NCBI GenBank assembly: GCA_910587285.1
Contig: CAJULM010000023.1
Location: 1-41,470, forward strand
DNA from: an uncultured Oscillospiraceae bacterium
Lineage (GTDB): Bacteria > Bacillota > Clostridia > Oscillospirales > Oscillospiraceae
Reading direction: 5' to 3'
DNA length: 41,470 nt
The notes under the pieces were generated by a model. It had not been told where the DNA came from, searched no databases, and saw nothing but the letters and a program-made list of their open reading frames with translations. The position numbers were made by a program, and so were the translations under genes. Positions 5,787 to 13,310 of the stretch are shown one piece after another; within the stretch, counting starts at the first letter, position 1, and every line of letters starts with the position of its first letter.

Positions 5787-7166
5787 ATGACTCAGCTGGA
5801 AATCAGGCAGATCGTGGACAGGCAGCGCGCCTATTTTCAAACCGGAGCCACCTTGAGCGTGGACTTCCGCCTGCGGGCGCTGGACCGGCTCAGGGCCTGC
5901 ATTCAGGCCAACGAGGCGGCCATCGCCCAGGCGCTTCAGCAGGACCTGGGCAAGAGCCCCTGCGAGAGCTATCTGTGCGAGACCGGCCTGGTGCTCAGCG
6001 AGCTGAGCTATATGCGCCGGCACGCCCGGGCCTTCGCGCGGGAGAAAACGGTGGCCACGCCCCTGGCCCAGTTCCCCTCCCGCAGCTATGAAAAGCCCTC
6101 CCCCTACGGGACGGTACTCATCATGAGCCCGTGGAACTACCCCTTTATGCTCACCCTGGATCCCCTGGTGGACGCCATCGCCGCCGGAAACACCGCCGTA
6201 ATCAAGCCCAGCGCCTACTCTCCCCGCACCAGCGCCCTGGTGGAGCGCCTGATCGGCCAGTGCTTTGGGCCGGAATATGTGGCGGTGATCACCGGAGGCC
6301 GGGCGGAAAACGCCGCGCTGCTGGAGGAACGGTTTGACTATATCTTCTTCACCGGCAGCCAGAGCGTGGGCAAGGAGGTCATGAAAAAAGCGGCGGACCA
6401 CCTCACCCCCATCACCCTGGAGCTGGGCGGCAAGAGCCCCTGCATTGTGGAGCGCACCGCCAATCTCAAGCTGGCCGCCCGGCGCATTGTCTTCGGCAAG
6501 TTTTTAAATTGCGGGCAGACCTGCGTGGCCCCGGACTATCTATACTGCGACCGGCAAATCAAGGACGCCCTGGTGGCCCACCTCAAGGCAGAGACCGTGA
6601 GACAGTACGGCCAGCACCCCCTGGACAACCCCAATTACGGCAAAATCGTCAACGAGAAGCACTTCCACCGCCTGCTGTCCCTGCTGGACTCAGACAAGGT
6701 GGTCCACGGCGGCGGCTCCCGCCGGGAGTCCCTGCAAATCGAACCCACGATTCTGGATCGCGCCGCCTTCGACGACGCGGCGATGGGCGAGGAAATCTTC
6801 GGCCCCATCCTGCCCATCCTGACCTATGACGAGCTGGACGAAGCGCTGCTGGAAATCAGCCGCCGCCCCCACCCCCTGGCACTGTATATCTTCACCGGCA
6901 GCAAGGCTGCGGCGGAAAAGGCCCTCTCCCGCTGCCGCTTCGGCGGCGGCTGCGTCAACGACGTGGTCATCCACCTGGCCACCAGCCAGATGGGCTTCGG
7001 CGGCTTCGGAGAGAGCGGAATGGGCGCCTACCACGGCAAGGCGGGCTTTGACACCTTCTCCCACCGCAAAAGCATTGTGAGGAAGGAGACCTGGCTGGAC
7101 CTGCCCATGCGTTATCAGCCCTACCGGCGCGCCCACCAGCGGCTGGTCCGCCTATTTCTCCGGTAA
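5787..7166 (+). CDS. Class 3-type aldehyde dehydrogenase
   Basis: A 459-residue NAD(P)-dependent aldehyde dehydrogenase, close to the usual length of the ALDH3 family. Landmarks: cofactor region IMSPWNYPF (112-120) and VIKPSAYSPRTSAL, Rossmann loop FFTGSQSVGK (188-196), general base Glu 212 in LELGGKSP and catalytic Cys 246 in NCGQTCVAPDY. The hydrophobic/basic C-terminus (PYRRAHQRLVRLFLR) resembles that of membrane-associated fatty aldehyde dehydrogenases. It likely oxidises medium or long-chain aldehydes to acids. AGGAGG seven bases upstream fixes the start. It is a single gene followed by the repeated RNA-like cassette. Confidence 0.93.
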   Translation: MTQLEIRQIVDRQRAYFQTGATLSVDFRLRALDRLRACIQANEAAIAQALQQDLGKSPCESYLCETGLVLSELSYMRRHARAFAREKTVATPLAQFPSRSYEKPSPYGTVLIMSPWNYPFMLTLDPLVDAIAAGNTAVIKPSAYSPRTSALVERLIGQCFGPEYVAVITGGRAENAALLEERFDYIFFTGSQSVGKEVMKKAADHLTPITLELGGKSPCIVERTANLKLAARRIVFGKFLNCGQTCVAPDYLYCDRQIKDALVAHLKAETVRQYGQHPLDNPNYGKIVNEKHFHRLLSLLDSDKVVHGGGSRRESLQIEPTILDRAAFDDAAMGEEIFGPILPILTYDELDEALLEISRRPHPLALYIFTGSKAAAEKALSRCRFGGGCVNDVVIHLATSQMGFGGFGESGMGAYHGKAGFDTFSHRKSIVRKETWLDLPMRYQPYRRAHQRLVRLFLR

Positions 7167-7180
7167 TCCGCAGGGACCTT

Positions 7181-7284
7181 ATTTAACTTTTTTGTAACAT
7201 CTACCCTCGAACTTTTGTAACGAAACCCGTCTATGATGATACTTGTAAGAGTTAATCTTTCTTTTTCATTCTATCCTCCATTCT
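7181..7284 (+). repeat. Repeated intergenic cassette, copy A
   Basis: These 104 bases align without gaps to 41223-41326, with about 84% identity by hand count. Conserved parts are two TTTTGTAAC-type boxes, a CTCGAACTT box, TATGAT, ACTTG.AAGAG and an identical 26-base block at 7256-7281. The neighbouring protein genes are unrelated, so only the intergenic DNA is repeated. In both places the cassette starts 15-18 bases after the stop of a plus-strand gene and runs into a convergent minus-strand neighbour. Confidence 0.85.
7190..7237 (+). promoter_or_regulatory. Promoter-like region with paired TTTTGTAAC boxes, cassette A
   Basis: Direct repeats TTTTGTAAC at 7190-7198 and 7213-7221 start 23 bases apart. 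GAACTT (7209-7214) lies 17 bases before TATGAT (7232-7237). The -10 is good for sigma-A, but the -35 has no match to TTGACA, so an activator bound to the direct repeats, or an ECF-type sigma factor recognising the GAAC box, would be needed. All these parts are kept in copy B. Confidence 0.55.
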
Positions 7285-7321
7285 TCAAGGGCCAGAGCAG
7301 AAATGCTCTGGCCCCCTTTTT
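7244..7321 (+). ncRNA. Predicted small RNA, copy A
   Basis: A transcript of about 78 bases is predicted from the TATGAT box to the T run. It has an unstructured pyrimidine-rich part containing the 26-base block shared with copy B (7256-7281, ending CTATCCTCCAT). A perfect 11-bp hairpin with GAAA loop follows (7289-7299 with 7304-7314), then CCTTTTT. The block is complementary to a Shine-Dalgarno/start region (GGAGG-5-ATG-AAAAAGAAA). The hairpin sequence differs completely from copy B while its geometry (11 bp, 4-base loop) is the same. The end touches the stop codon of the convergent HAD gene. Confidence 0.6.
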
Positions 7322-8045
7322 ACTGCCGGTCAGACCCCTCCAGCGCCCTCCAGAACTCCATCAGCTCCGCAAAGCCCCCGTGCGGATACCGCGCCAGGTC
7401 CTTCCCCTCCCGGTTAATCAAACAGTCGGTGAGCAGAAATACCTTCATCCCCAGCTCCTCCGCCACCATGTCCTCCGCCACGTCATTGCCCACCATCAGG
7501 CACTCCTGCGCCGGGCAGCCCAGAGTGCTCAGAATATCCCGGTAATAGTTCAGATTGGGCTTGCAGTAGCGGCTGTTTTCATAGGTGGTGCACAGCGCGA
7601 ACTCCTCCGGCTCCAGCCCGGTCCAACGGATGCGGGTTTGCGTGCCCGCCGCCGGAAAAATGGGGTTCGTGGCCAGCGCCACCCGGACCCCCGCAGCCGT
7701 CATAGCCCGAACGGCCTCCGCCGCCTGGGGATTGTGCCCGCAGAATGCCCTGGCCTGCTGGAACTCATTGCTGTAAAATGCGTCAAAGAGCGGCCGGTCC
7801 GCCAACGCTTTCTCTCCAAACAGTCCGGCAAAGCTCCGCCAGAACACCGCCTCGTTGCTCTGCCCGCCGTCGTTTTTCACCATAGCGGCGGTGCCCGCCC
7901 AGACGCCGTCCACAAGCTCCTTGGCGCTGTAGCCCACGGACTTCATTTTTGCCGCCAAAAGGCCGAAGTACCCTTCGGTGAACTTTTCCTGATCCATGGG
8001 AAGCAGCGTCCCATCCAAGTCAAACAGCACGGCCTTTATCCTCAT
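7320..8045 (-). CDS. HAD family phosphatase
   Basis: A 241-residue HAD hydrolase of subfamily IA type. Motif I is FDLDGTLLP (nucleophile Asp 9, acid/base Asp 11), motif II lies in VALATNPIF, motif III is the Lys in YCKPNLNYY, and motif IV is GNDVAEDM. A helical cap sits between motifs I and II. It would remove phosphate from a small metabolite in the cytoplasm; the substrate cannot be read from the sequence. GAGGGAGG lies six bases before the ATG. It is a single gene with its own promoter, convergent with the RNA cassette. Confidence 0.88.
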   Translation of the reverse strand: MRIKAVLFDLDGTLLPMDQEKFTEGYFGLLAAKMKSVGYSAKELVDGVWAGTAAMVKNDGGQSNEAVFWRSFAGLFGEKALADRPLFDAFYSNEFQQARAFCGHNPQAAEAVRAMTAAGVRVALATNPIFPAAGTQTRIRWTGLEPEEFALCTTYENSRYCKPNLNYYRDILSTLGCPAQECLMVGNDVAEDMVAEELGMKVFLLTDCLINREGKDLARYPHGGFAELMEFWRALEGSDRQ

Positions 8046-8087
8046 GTTTCCTCCCTCTCTCCTGCGTCAGCATATTGTCTATGTCCT

Positions 8088-8115
8088 ATTTTACCTGGAA
8101 CGGAGCAAAAGTCAA
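8088..8115 (-). promoter_or_regulatory. Promoter of the HAD phosphatase
   Basis: On the minus strand TTGACT (8110-8115), a 16-base spacer and TAAAAT (8088-8093), about 40 bases before the ATG at 8045. Confidence 0.7.
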
Positions 8116-8143
8116 GGCCGCCTTCGCTCCATTCCCTCCATGG

Positions 8144-8178
8144 GAAAACGGACGCGGCGGGATCCTCCCGCCGCGTCC
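8144..8178 (-). terminator. Terminator of the uronate operon
   Basis: A 13-bp perfect GC-rich stem (8150-8162 with 8166-8178, 3-base loop), followed on the minus strand by GTTTTC, lies after the last gene (uxuB) of the minus-strand operon. Confidence 0.88.
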
Positions 8179-8205
8179 GCGTTTCATTTGATGGGTCTGT
8201 CCGGT

Positions 8206-9051
8206 TTACACCCCGGAATAAGCGGCGAAGCCGGCATCGATGGGTAGCACCACGCCGGTGATGGCGCTGGCGGCCTTGTCGTCGCACAGGAAGAACACGC
8301 CGCCCAGCAGCTCCTCGCTCTCCACATAGCGGCCCATGGGGGTGCCGTTCAAAATCTTGGCGGACCGGGCCGTGGGGGTGCCGTCGTCGTTGAACAGCAG
8401 CTTCCGGTTCTGATTGGACACCAGGAAGCCCGGGGCGATGGCGTTGCAGCGGATGCCGGTGCCCGCGAAATGGGTGGCCAGCCACTGGGTGAAGTTGGAA
8501 ATGGCGGCCTTGGCCCCGGAGTAGGCCGGAATCTTGGTCAGCGGGATATAGGCGTTCATGGAGCTGATGTTCAGGATACAGCCGCTCTTGCGCTCCACCA
8601 TGTCCTTAGCGAAGGCCTGGGTGGGCAGCAACGTGCCCTGGAAGTTCAGCTTGAACACGAAGTCCACGCCGCCCGCGTCCAGGTCGAAGAAGCCCTTCTG
8701 GCCCTCCTGGTGCTCGTGCTGATACTCATTGTCGGTGGTGGCCCGGGGGTTGTTGCCGCCCGCGCCGTTCACCAGGATGTCGCAGGGCCCCAGGTCCTTG
8801 AGCACCTGGGCGTGGATCTCGGCCAGAGCCTCCGGCTCCAGCACGTTGGCCTTGTAGCCCTCACAGATGAAGCCCTCGGCCTTGCACTCGTCGGCCAGAG
8901 CCTTCACGGCCTCCTCGTTCAAATCCAGAGCGGCCACCTTGGCGCCCGCCTGGGCGAAGGCCTTGGCCATGGTACCGCACAGCACGCCGCCCGCGCCGGT
9001 GACCACTACGACCTTGCCGGAAAAATCAACATTCAAGGGTAAATCAAGCAT
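8206..9051 (-). CDS. uxuB: SDR-type D-mannonate oxidoreductase (fructuronate reductase)
   Basis: A 281-residue short-chain dehydrogenase closely resembling the Bacillus UxuB/YjmF type (opening LNVDFSGKVVVVTGAGGVL, NGAGGNNPRATTD, closing PIDAGFAAYSGV). NAD(P) binding is by TGAGGVLCG (18-26); the catalytic set is Ser 164, Tyr 177 and Lys 181 in NISSMNAYIPLTKIPAYSGAK. It interconverts D-fructuronate and D-mannonate, the step before UxuA in glucuronate breakdown. GAGGAGG before the ATG fixes the start. It is the last gene of the operon, separated from uxuA by an unusual 210-base structured gap. Confidence 0.92.
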   Translation of the reverse strand: MLDLPLNVDFSGKVVVVTGAGGVLCGTMAKAFAQAGAKVAALDLNEEAVKALADECKAEGFICEGYKANVLEPEALAEIHAQVLKDLGPCDILVNGAGGNNPRATTDNEYQHEHQEGQKGFFDLDAGGVDFVFKLNFQGTLLPTQAFAKDMVERKSGCILNISSMNAYIPLTKIPAYSGAKAAISNFTQWLATHFAGTGIRCNAIAPGFLVSNQNRKLLFNDDGTPTARSAKILNGTPMGRYVESEELLGGVFFLCDDKAASAITGVVLPIDAGFAAYSGV

Positions 9052-9069
9052 TTGTAATTCCTCCTCATA

Positions 9070-9261
9070 CGGTTTACGTCTGTTTCGTTGTCAAGCTGCG
9101 CGTTGGGCGCATGGCCGGGTCGCTGTCTCGCCGTTAGCTCGGTCGGCGCTGGACGTGTGCCACCGGCACACAGCGCCGCTCCGACTCGGGCAAAACCCGC
9201 CGCTCTCCGGCGGCTGGGCTTTCGCCCTCACTTCGTTCCAACCTTCCCTATGCGCCTACGC
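9070..9261 (-). other. GC-rich structured intergenic element between uxuA and uxuB
   Basis: No coding sequence is supported. The region is packed with foldable parts: a compound hairpin at 9145-9177 (outer GGCGCT/AGCGCC, inner GTGTGCC/GGCACAC), CCGCCG...CGGCGG near 9197-9213, and GGGC-TTTC-GCCC near 9216-9227. The element begins exactly at the uxuA stop codon. The other gaps in this operon are 84 bases or less. It resembles a repetitive, transposon-free intergenic element, but no second copy is in the window. Confidence 0.5.
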
Positions 9262-10344
9262 TCACGCTTCGTCAAACTTCTCCAAAGAATCCCAAACACC
9301 TAACATATACATGACGCCCAGGGCGCGGTCGTACAGGCCGTATCCGGGCCGCACGGTGCCGGGGCCCTCGGTCCACAGGTGCCGGCCGTGGTCGGGGCGG
9401 ATGTAGCCGTCGAATCCGCAGTCGTGGTAGGCCTTCAGGATGTCCAAAATGCCGGTGTCGCCGTCGCAGTCCCGGTGGGACGCCTCGGAGAAGTCCCCGT
9501 TGGGGAAGTGCTTCACGTTGCGGATGTGGGCAAAGGCGATGCGGTCGCAGTGCTTGCGCACGATGTCCGCCACGTTGTTCTCCGCGTTGGCGTTCAGGCT
9601 GCCGGAGCACAGGGTCAGGCAGTTGCAGGGGTCGTCCACCATGGACAGGAAGCGGTCGATGGAGGGGCCGTCCACCAGCAGGCGGGGCAGGCCGAAGATG
9701 TCCCAGGGGGGATCGTCCATATGGATGGCCATTTTGATGCCGCACTCCCGGCAGGTGGGCATAATCGCCTCCAGGAAATACTTCAGGTTGGCCCACAGCG
9801 TCTCCTTGTCCACCGGGCGGTACTTCTCAAACAGCTCATCCAGCTTGGCCATACGCTCCGGCTCCCAGCCGGGGAAGGTCATATTGTACTTCTCCGTGAA
9901 GGACATGACGTAATCCGCCATCTCCTTGGGGTCGTCGTGAATCTTAGAGGCCTCATAGTACAGCGCCGTGGAGCCGTCCCCCACCGGGTGGAACAGGTCG
10001 GTGCGGGTCCAGTCAAACACGGGCATGAAGTTATAGCAGATCACCTTCACGCCGAAGGGCGCCAGGTTGCGGATGGTCTGCTTGTAGTTCTCAATATACT
10101 GATCCCGGGTGGGCAGGCCGATCTTGATGTCGTCGTGGACGTTCACAGACTCCACCACGTCCATGTTGAAGCCGTACTCGTCCAGCTGCCGCTTTACCTC
10201 GGCAATCTCCTCGCTCTGCCACACCTCGCCGGGCATCTTGTTGTGCAGCGCCCACACAATTCCCTCCACGCCCGGAATCTGCTTGATGTCGGACAGCTTG
10301 ATTTGATCGTTGCCCTCACCGTACCAGCGCCAGGTCATTTTCAT
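9262..10344 (-). CDS. uxuA: D-mannonate dehydratase
   Basis: A 360-residue enzyme matching the Firmicutes UxuA type in length and sequence (start MKMTWRWYGEGNDQIKLSDI; IVWALHNKMPGEVW; MAIHMDDPPWDIFGLPR; HIRNVKHFPNGDFSEASH; YIRPDHGRHLW). It dehydrates D-mannonate to 2-keto-3-deoxygluconate. The His/Asp/Cys residues in CSGSLNANAENN and HMDDPP are the metal-site region of the family. ATG 10344 is chosen over the longer start at 10425 because AGGAGG lies nine bases upstream. It sits between the HAD gene and uxuB in the operon. Confidence 0.95.
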   Translation of the reverse strand: MKMTWRWYGEGNDQIKLSDIKQIPGVEGIVWALHNKMPGEVWQSEEIAEVKRQLDEYGFNMDVVESVNVHDDIKIGLPTRDQYIENYKQTIRNLAPFGVKVICYNFMPVFDWTRTDLFHPVGDGSTALYYEASKIHDDPKEMADYVMSFTEKYNMTFPGWEPERMAKLDELFEKYRPVDKETLWANLKYFLEAIMPTCRECGIKMAIHMDDPPWDIFGLPRLLVDGPSIDRFLSMVDDPCNCLTLCSGSLNANAENNVADIVRKHCDRIAFAHIRNVKHFPNGDFSEASHRDCDGDTGILDILKAYHDCGFDGYIRPDHGRHLWTEGPGTVRPGYGLYDRALGVMYMLGVWDSLEKFDEA

Positions 10345-10418
10345 ATGCGATCTCCTCCTTACTTCATGTTTTGAACTCAACATTCTGAAATGAACGACCG
10401 GCATAACAACGCAGGGAA

Positions 10419-11258
10419 TCAACACTTCAGGTTGTTCAGAAATGCCTCCAGCTTCTCCTGCTGATACGCGCCGCCGTACGCGCCGCCCGTCAGCTTATCC
10501 ACGGCGGTCTCCCGGAACTCCGCCCAGGACTCTCCCTCGTGACGCACCAGGATGGGGTAGTAGTATACGCCGTTTGCCTTGGCCGCGTCCAGGTCACCGG
10601 GAGCGTCACCGGTCATGAGCACGTTTTCCTTATTATACCCCTTCTTCAGCAGCTCTGCAATACAAAATGCCTTGCTCCCCACATTTTGGGCCAGCAGGAT
10701 GTCCACGTGGTCCAGCAGGCCGTACAGCCCCCACTCCTCCTCCACCGCCTGAAGGTTAGCGGAGGATACGATGGCGATATCCGCTACAGAATGGGCGTAC
10801 CGCAGGCCCTCCAGCACTCCCTCAAAGGGTTTCTTCACCTCGAAGGGCAGGGCATTGATGCTCTCGTTCACCTTTTTCGACCAGTTCAGCGCCTTTTGCA
10901 GCACCTGGCCGCCGCCGGCGTCGATGGCCGCCTGCACCCCGTCGTTGGACAGGGCAGGGGCGTTGGCCACCCAGTTTTCCAGCTCGTCCACGCCGTCAAT
11001 TTTGGCGTATTTCCCATCGATCTCCCGCAGGGCCAACGCCAGCCCCTTGAAGCGGTTGATGCCACGGGTCATGGTGTACAGGTTGACCTGGTTCCAGCGC
11101 TCTAAAATGGGCTCGGCCCACTGCCCCAGCTCCCATTCCTCCACCATGCAGGGACCAAAGCAGCGAAAATGCTTGATGTCCATGGTGTCCATGGCGCAGC
11201 CGTCGCTGTCTACACAGATCAGGTAGTCGTGCTTTTTTTCAAACTCCTGTAAGGTCAT
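10419..11258 (-). CDS. HAD family hydrolase in the uronate operon
   Basis: A 279-residue HAD-fold protein. Motif I is ICVDSDGCAMDTMD (two Asp separated by one residue), motif II is IAIVSSANLQAV, the Lys region is NVGSKAFCI, and motif IV is MTGDAPGDLDAAKANG. The large insert between motifs I and II is an all-helical cap with conserved Trp-rich segments. It probably dephosphorylates a sugar phosphate, perhaps relieving sugar-phosphate stress during uronate use; the substrate is an inference from context only. GAGGTGG precedes the ATG. It lies between the TM2 gene and uxuA. Confidence 0.82.
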   Translation of the reverse strand: MTLQEFEKKHDYLICVDSDGCAMDTMDIKHFRCFGPCMVEEWELGQWAEPILERWNQVNLYTMTRGINRFKGLALALREIDGKYAKIDGVDELENWVANAPALSNDGVQAAIDAGGGQVLQKALNWSKKVNESINALPFEVKKPFEGVLEGLRYAHSVADIAIVSSANLQAVEEEWGLYGLLDHVDILLAQNVGSKAFCIAELLKKGYNKENVLMTGDAPGDLDAAKANGVYYYPILVRHEGESWAEFRETAVDKLTGGAYGGAYQQEKLEAFLNNLKC

Positions 11259-11288
11259 AAAACCACCTCATATTTCCAAAATCCCGCC

Positions 11289-11663
11289 TTATAACAGGAT
11301 ATTTCCGTTCTCGTTGGCCTCTATCGGTATCACAATCATCAGATCCACAATGGTCATGGCCAGCGGGAAGCCGCACCAAAAGAACAGCAGGTACAAAATT
11401 GCCGTAGGCCATTGCTTGGCATAGAAGCGGTGGCCGCCCATCCAGCCGGTGAACACCGCCAGCAGGATATACTTTTTCTTGTTGAGCACCTGCTTTTCCC
11501 GGGTCTCCCGGTGGTCAAAAAAGCCGGAAATTGCCCGGGAAACCCGGCCCTCCGGCTTTGATTCGCCGTGCTGGGCCTTCAGCTCGTCCAGCTCGGCCTG
11601 AAGGGCCATAAACTCCTCCAGCTCCTCCGGCGTCAGCCGTTCCTCTTTTTTGCGGGATTTCAT
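11289..11663 (-). CDS. TM2 domain membrane protein
   Basis: A 124-residue protein. The N-terminal half (1-65) is charged and helical, with an EELEEFMALQAELDELKAQ segment that could form a coiled coil. The C-terminal half is a TM2 domain: KKYILLAVFTGWMGGHRFYAKQW, a turn, then a second hydrophobic segment ending VDLMIVIP. TM2 proteins are two-helix membrane proteins with no settled biochemical role. It sits inside the uronate operon between the symporter and the HAD gene, so co-expression is likely although a direct part in uronate use is not evident. GGAGG precedes the ATG. Confidence 0.85.
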   Translation of the reverse strand: MKSRKKEERLTPEELEEFMALQAELDELKAQHGESKPEGRVSRAISGFFDHRETREKQVLNKKKYILLAVFTGWMGGHRFYAKQWPTAILYLLFFWCGFPLAMTIVDLMIVIPIEANENGNILL

Positions 11664-11681
11664 ATTGCCTCCATGATTCGG

Positions 11682-11710
11682 CCCAGTGCCGGGAAAATCC
11701 CGGCACTGGG
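11682..11710 (-). other. Perfect hairpin between the symporter and TM2 genes
   Basis: A 13-bp perfect stem (11682-11694 with 11698-11710, 3-base loop) in the 75-base gap after the symporter gene. No T run follows on the minus strand, so it probably limits or stabilises the mRNA (higher expression of the upstream glycosidase and symporter) rather than stopping all transcription. Confidence 0.6.
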
Positions 11711-11738
11711 TCGTGTGTTGTGATGGAACAGAACTTGT

Positions 11739-13226
11739 TTACGCAGCCTTCATGCTCTCGTTCTTAATGCGGTCGATCTCGGTGCGGATTTCCTCCATCT
11801 TCTCCTTGGTCAAGGGATAGAAGTGCATCGCGATGAGGTTCGCCACCTGGCCCAGCACAATCAGGCCGTAGCACAGGAAGATGCTGGCATACTTCAGCCC
11901 ATCGGAATAGGCAGCCGTGGCATCGGGCAGCTTGTCGGCATAACCCACAGCGGCAAACACCAGACCGGCGATGAGCGGAGCAAAGGAGGAGATGATCTTA
12001 TCCACAAAGCTGAACAGGGTGCCCATCATGCCGGGAACGTAGCGGCCGGTACGATACACCTCGTAGTCCGCGCAGTCGGCGGTCATGGGGATGACGATGT
12101 TGCCGGCCAGGTTGTTGAACGCGCCGTTGATGATGGACAGACCGATATGGGCGATGGCAAAGAAGCCAATCATCAAGCCGCCGTTGCCATTGTTCATGCT
12201 GGTGGGGTCGCCGAACAGCCACAGGGCCGCCAGTATCAGGGAGGTAACGATACCGCCCACGGAGCCGATGATCATGCCCTTGCGCTGGCCCAGCGTGGTG
12301 GCCAGGCCGCCGATGACCAGGATGGTCAGAACCACAACGGGGACGGAGACCATACCCTGGATGATGGCATTCAGCGCAAAGTTGCCGGCCAACACGCCGA
12401 ACATAACGGCAGTCACCGCAGTGGTCTTGGCCTGCATCGCCAGCTTGTCGGTGGAGGCGGACACCACCAGCATCTGGATGGCGCGGTTGTGCTTCAGGGT
12501 CTCCCAGTAGTCCTTCAGTGTTACCTTCACGGCCTTGCCGGTGCCGAAGAACTCCACCCGGTCCTTGGGCGCGATGGAGAACACGGCGATGGCGGTGAAG
12601 ATGGCGGACATGATGGCGATGGGCACCCACATATCGTGGAAGAAGCCAGTGTCATAGAAGGTACCGCCGTATTTCTGAGACACGCCGGCGGCCAGCGCGG
12701 CCATGCCAGTGAACAGAATGGTGTTGTACACCGCGTCAAACACGGCGAACAGCGGGCGCTGCTTCGGGTCGTTGGTCAGGGCGGACTGGGCGGACTTGGT
12801 GACTACGCACTGGAAGGTGTAGCCGATGTAATAGACGGCGGACACGATGATGAAGAACGCCGAACGGAGGATGGCGTTATCCGGCAGCAGATGGGTCACA
12901 TGGAACAGGATAAAGCTGGTGATGCACAGAATCACTTGGCCAATCACCATAAAGGGCCGGTTTTTGCCGAACTTGGTGGTGGTCTTATCCACCAGGAAGC
13001 CGATGAACGGGTCGGTCACGCCGTCCCACAGACGCATGATCATGGAGAAGCTGGAGGCCAGTACAGTGGCCATACCCACAAAGCCGCCCAGGTAGAAGGA
13101 CACGTAGCCCATCAGCATCAGGTAGAGATTGGTGGCCGTGTTGTTCAGCGCGAAGCCGCCAATCCGCCACAGAGGTACGCGGTGGATACCGTTTGCGCCT
13201 TGGTACTTGGAAATGTCAGATGCCAT
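11739..13226 (-). CDS. GPH-family (MFS) glycoside/hexuronide:cation symporter
   Basis: A 495-residue inner-membrane carrier with about twelve hydrophobic segments. Family marks: RIGGFALNNTATNLYLMLMGYVSFYL start, the conserved SMIMRLWDGVTDPFIGFLVDKT loop after TM2, and KFGKNRPFMVIG. Members import melibiose, xylosides, glucuronides or free uronates with Na+ or H+. Its place between a GH2 glycosidase and uxuA/uxuB points to a uronide or the released uronic acid as substrate, which is an inference. It is the second gene of the operon, 84 bases after the GH2 stop; its ATG lies at 13226. Confidence 0.9.
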   Translation of the reverse strand: MASDISKYQGANGIHRVPLWRIGGFALNNTATNLYLMLMGYVSFYLGGFVGMATVLASSFSMIMRLWDGVTDPFIGFLVDKTTTKFGKNRPFMVIGQVILCITSFILFHVTHLLPDNAILRSAFFIIVSAVYYIGYTFQCVVTKSAQSALTNDPKQRPLFAVFDAVYNTILFTGMAALAAGVSQKYGGTFYDTGFFHDMWVPIAIMSAIFTAIAVFSIAPKDRVEFFGTGKAVKVTLKDYWETLKHNRAIQMLVVSASTDKLAMQAKTTAVTAVMFGVLAGNFALNAIIQGMVSVPVVVLTILVIGGLATTLGQRKGMIIGSVGGIVTSLILAALWLFGDPTSMNNGNGGLMIGFFAIAHIGLSIINGAFNNLAGNIVIPMTADCADYEVYRTGRYVPGMMGTLFSFVDKIISSFAPLIAGLVFAAVGYADKLPDATAAYSDGLKYASIFLCYGLIVLGQVANLIAMHFYPLTKEKMEEIRTEIDRIKNESMKAA

Positions 13227-13267
13227 TGATTGTAATCTCCCTTCTCAAAACACTCTTTTATTTTTCC

Positions 13268-13294
13268 GCGCCCCCGCCCCGCCGAGACGGGGGC
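13268..13294 (-). other. GC-rich hairpin between the GH2 and symporter genes
   Basis: In the 84-base gap, CGCGCCCCCG on the minus strand pairs with a downstream GGGGGCGCG, forming a very stable stem followed by an A-rich stretch, not T. It is best read as an mRNA stability or attenuation element inside the operon. Confidence 0.5.
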
Positions 13295-13310
13295 GCGATG
13301 GGGCCGATTG

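Noticed and set aside
7182..7290. Minus-strand mini-genes in the cassettes (GGAGG-ATG-AAAAAGAAA start)
   Set aside because: The two copies would encode only MKKKD and MKKKEYLLQVLS, which diverge at once after the lysines, and the T-run terminators face the plus strand. Kept only as an alternative reading in the findings.
9088..9303. Small open frame of 71 codons in the uxuA-uxuB gap
   Set aside because: Arg/Pro/Ala-rich, no ribosome site, overlaps uxuA; the region is better explained by structured DNA/RNA.
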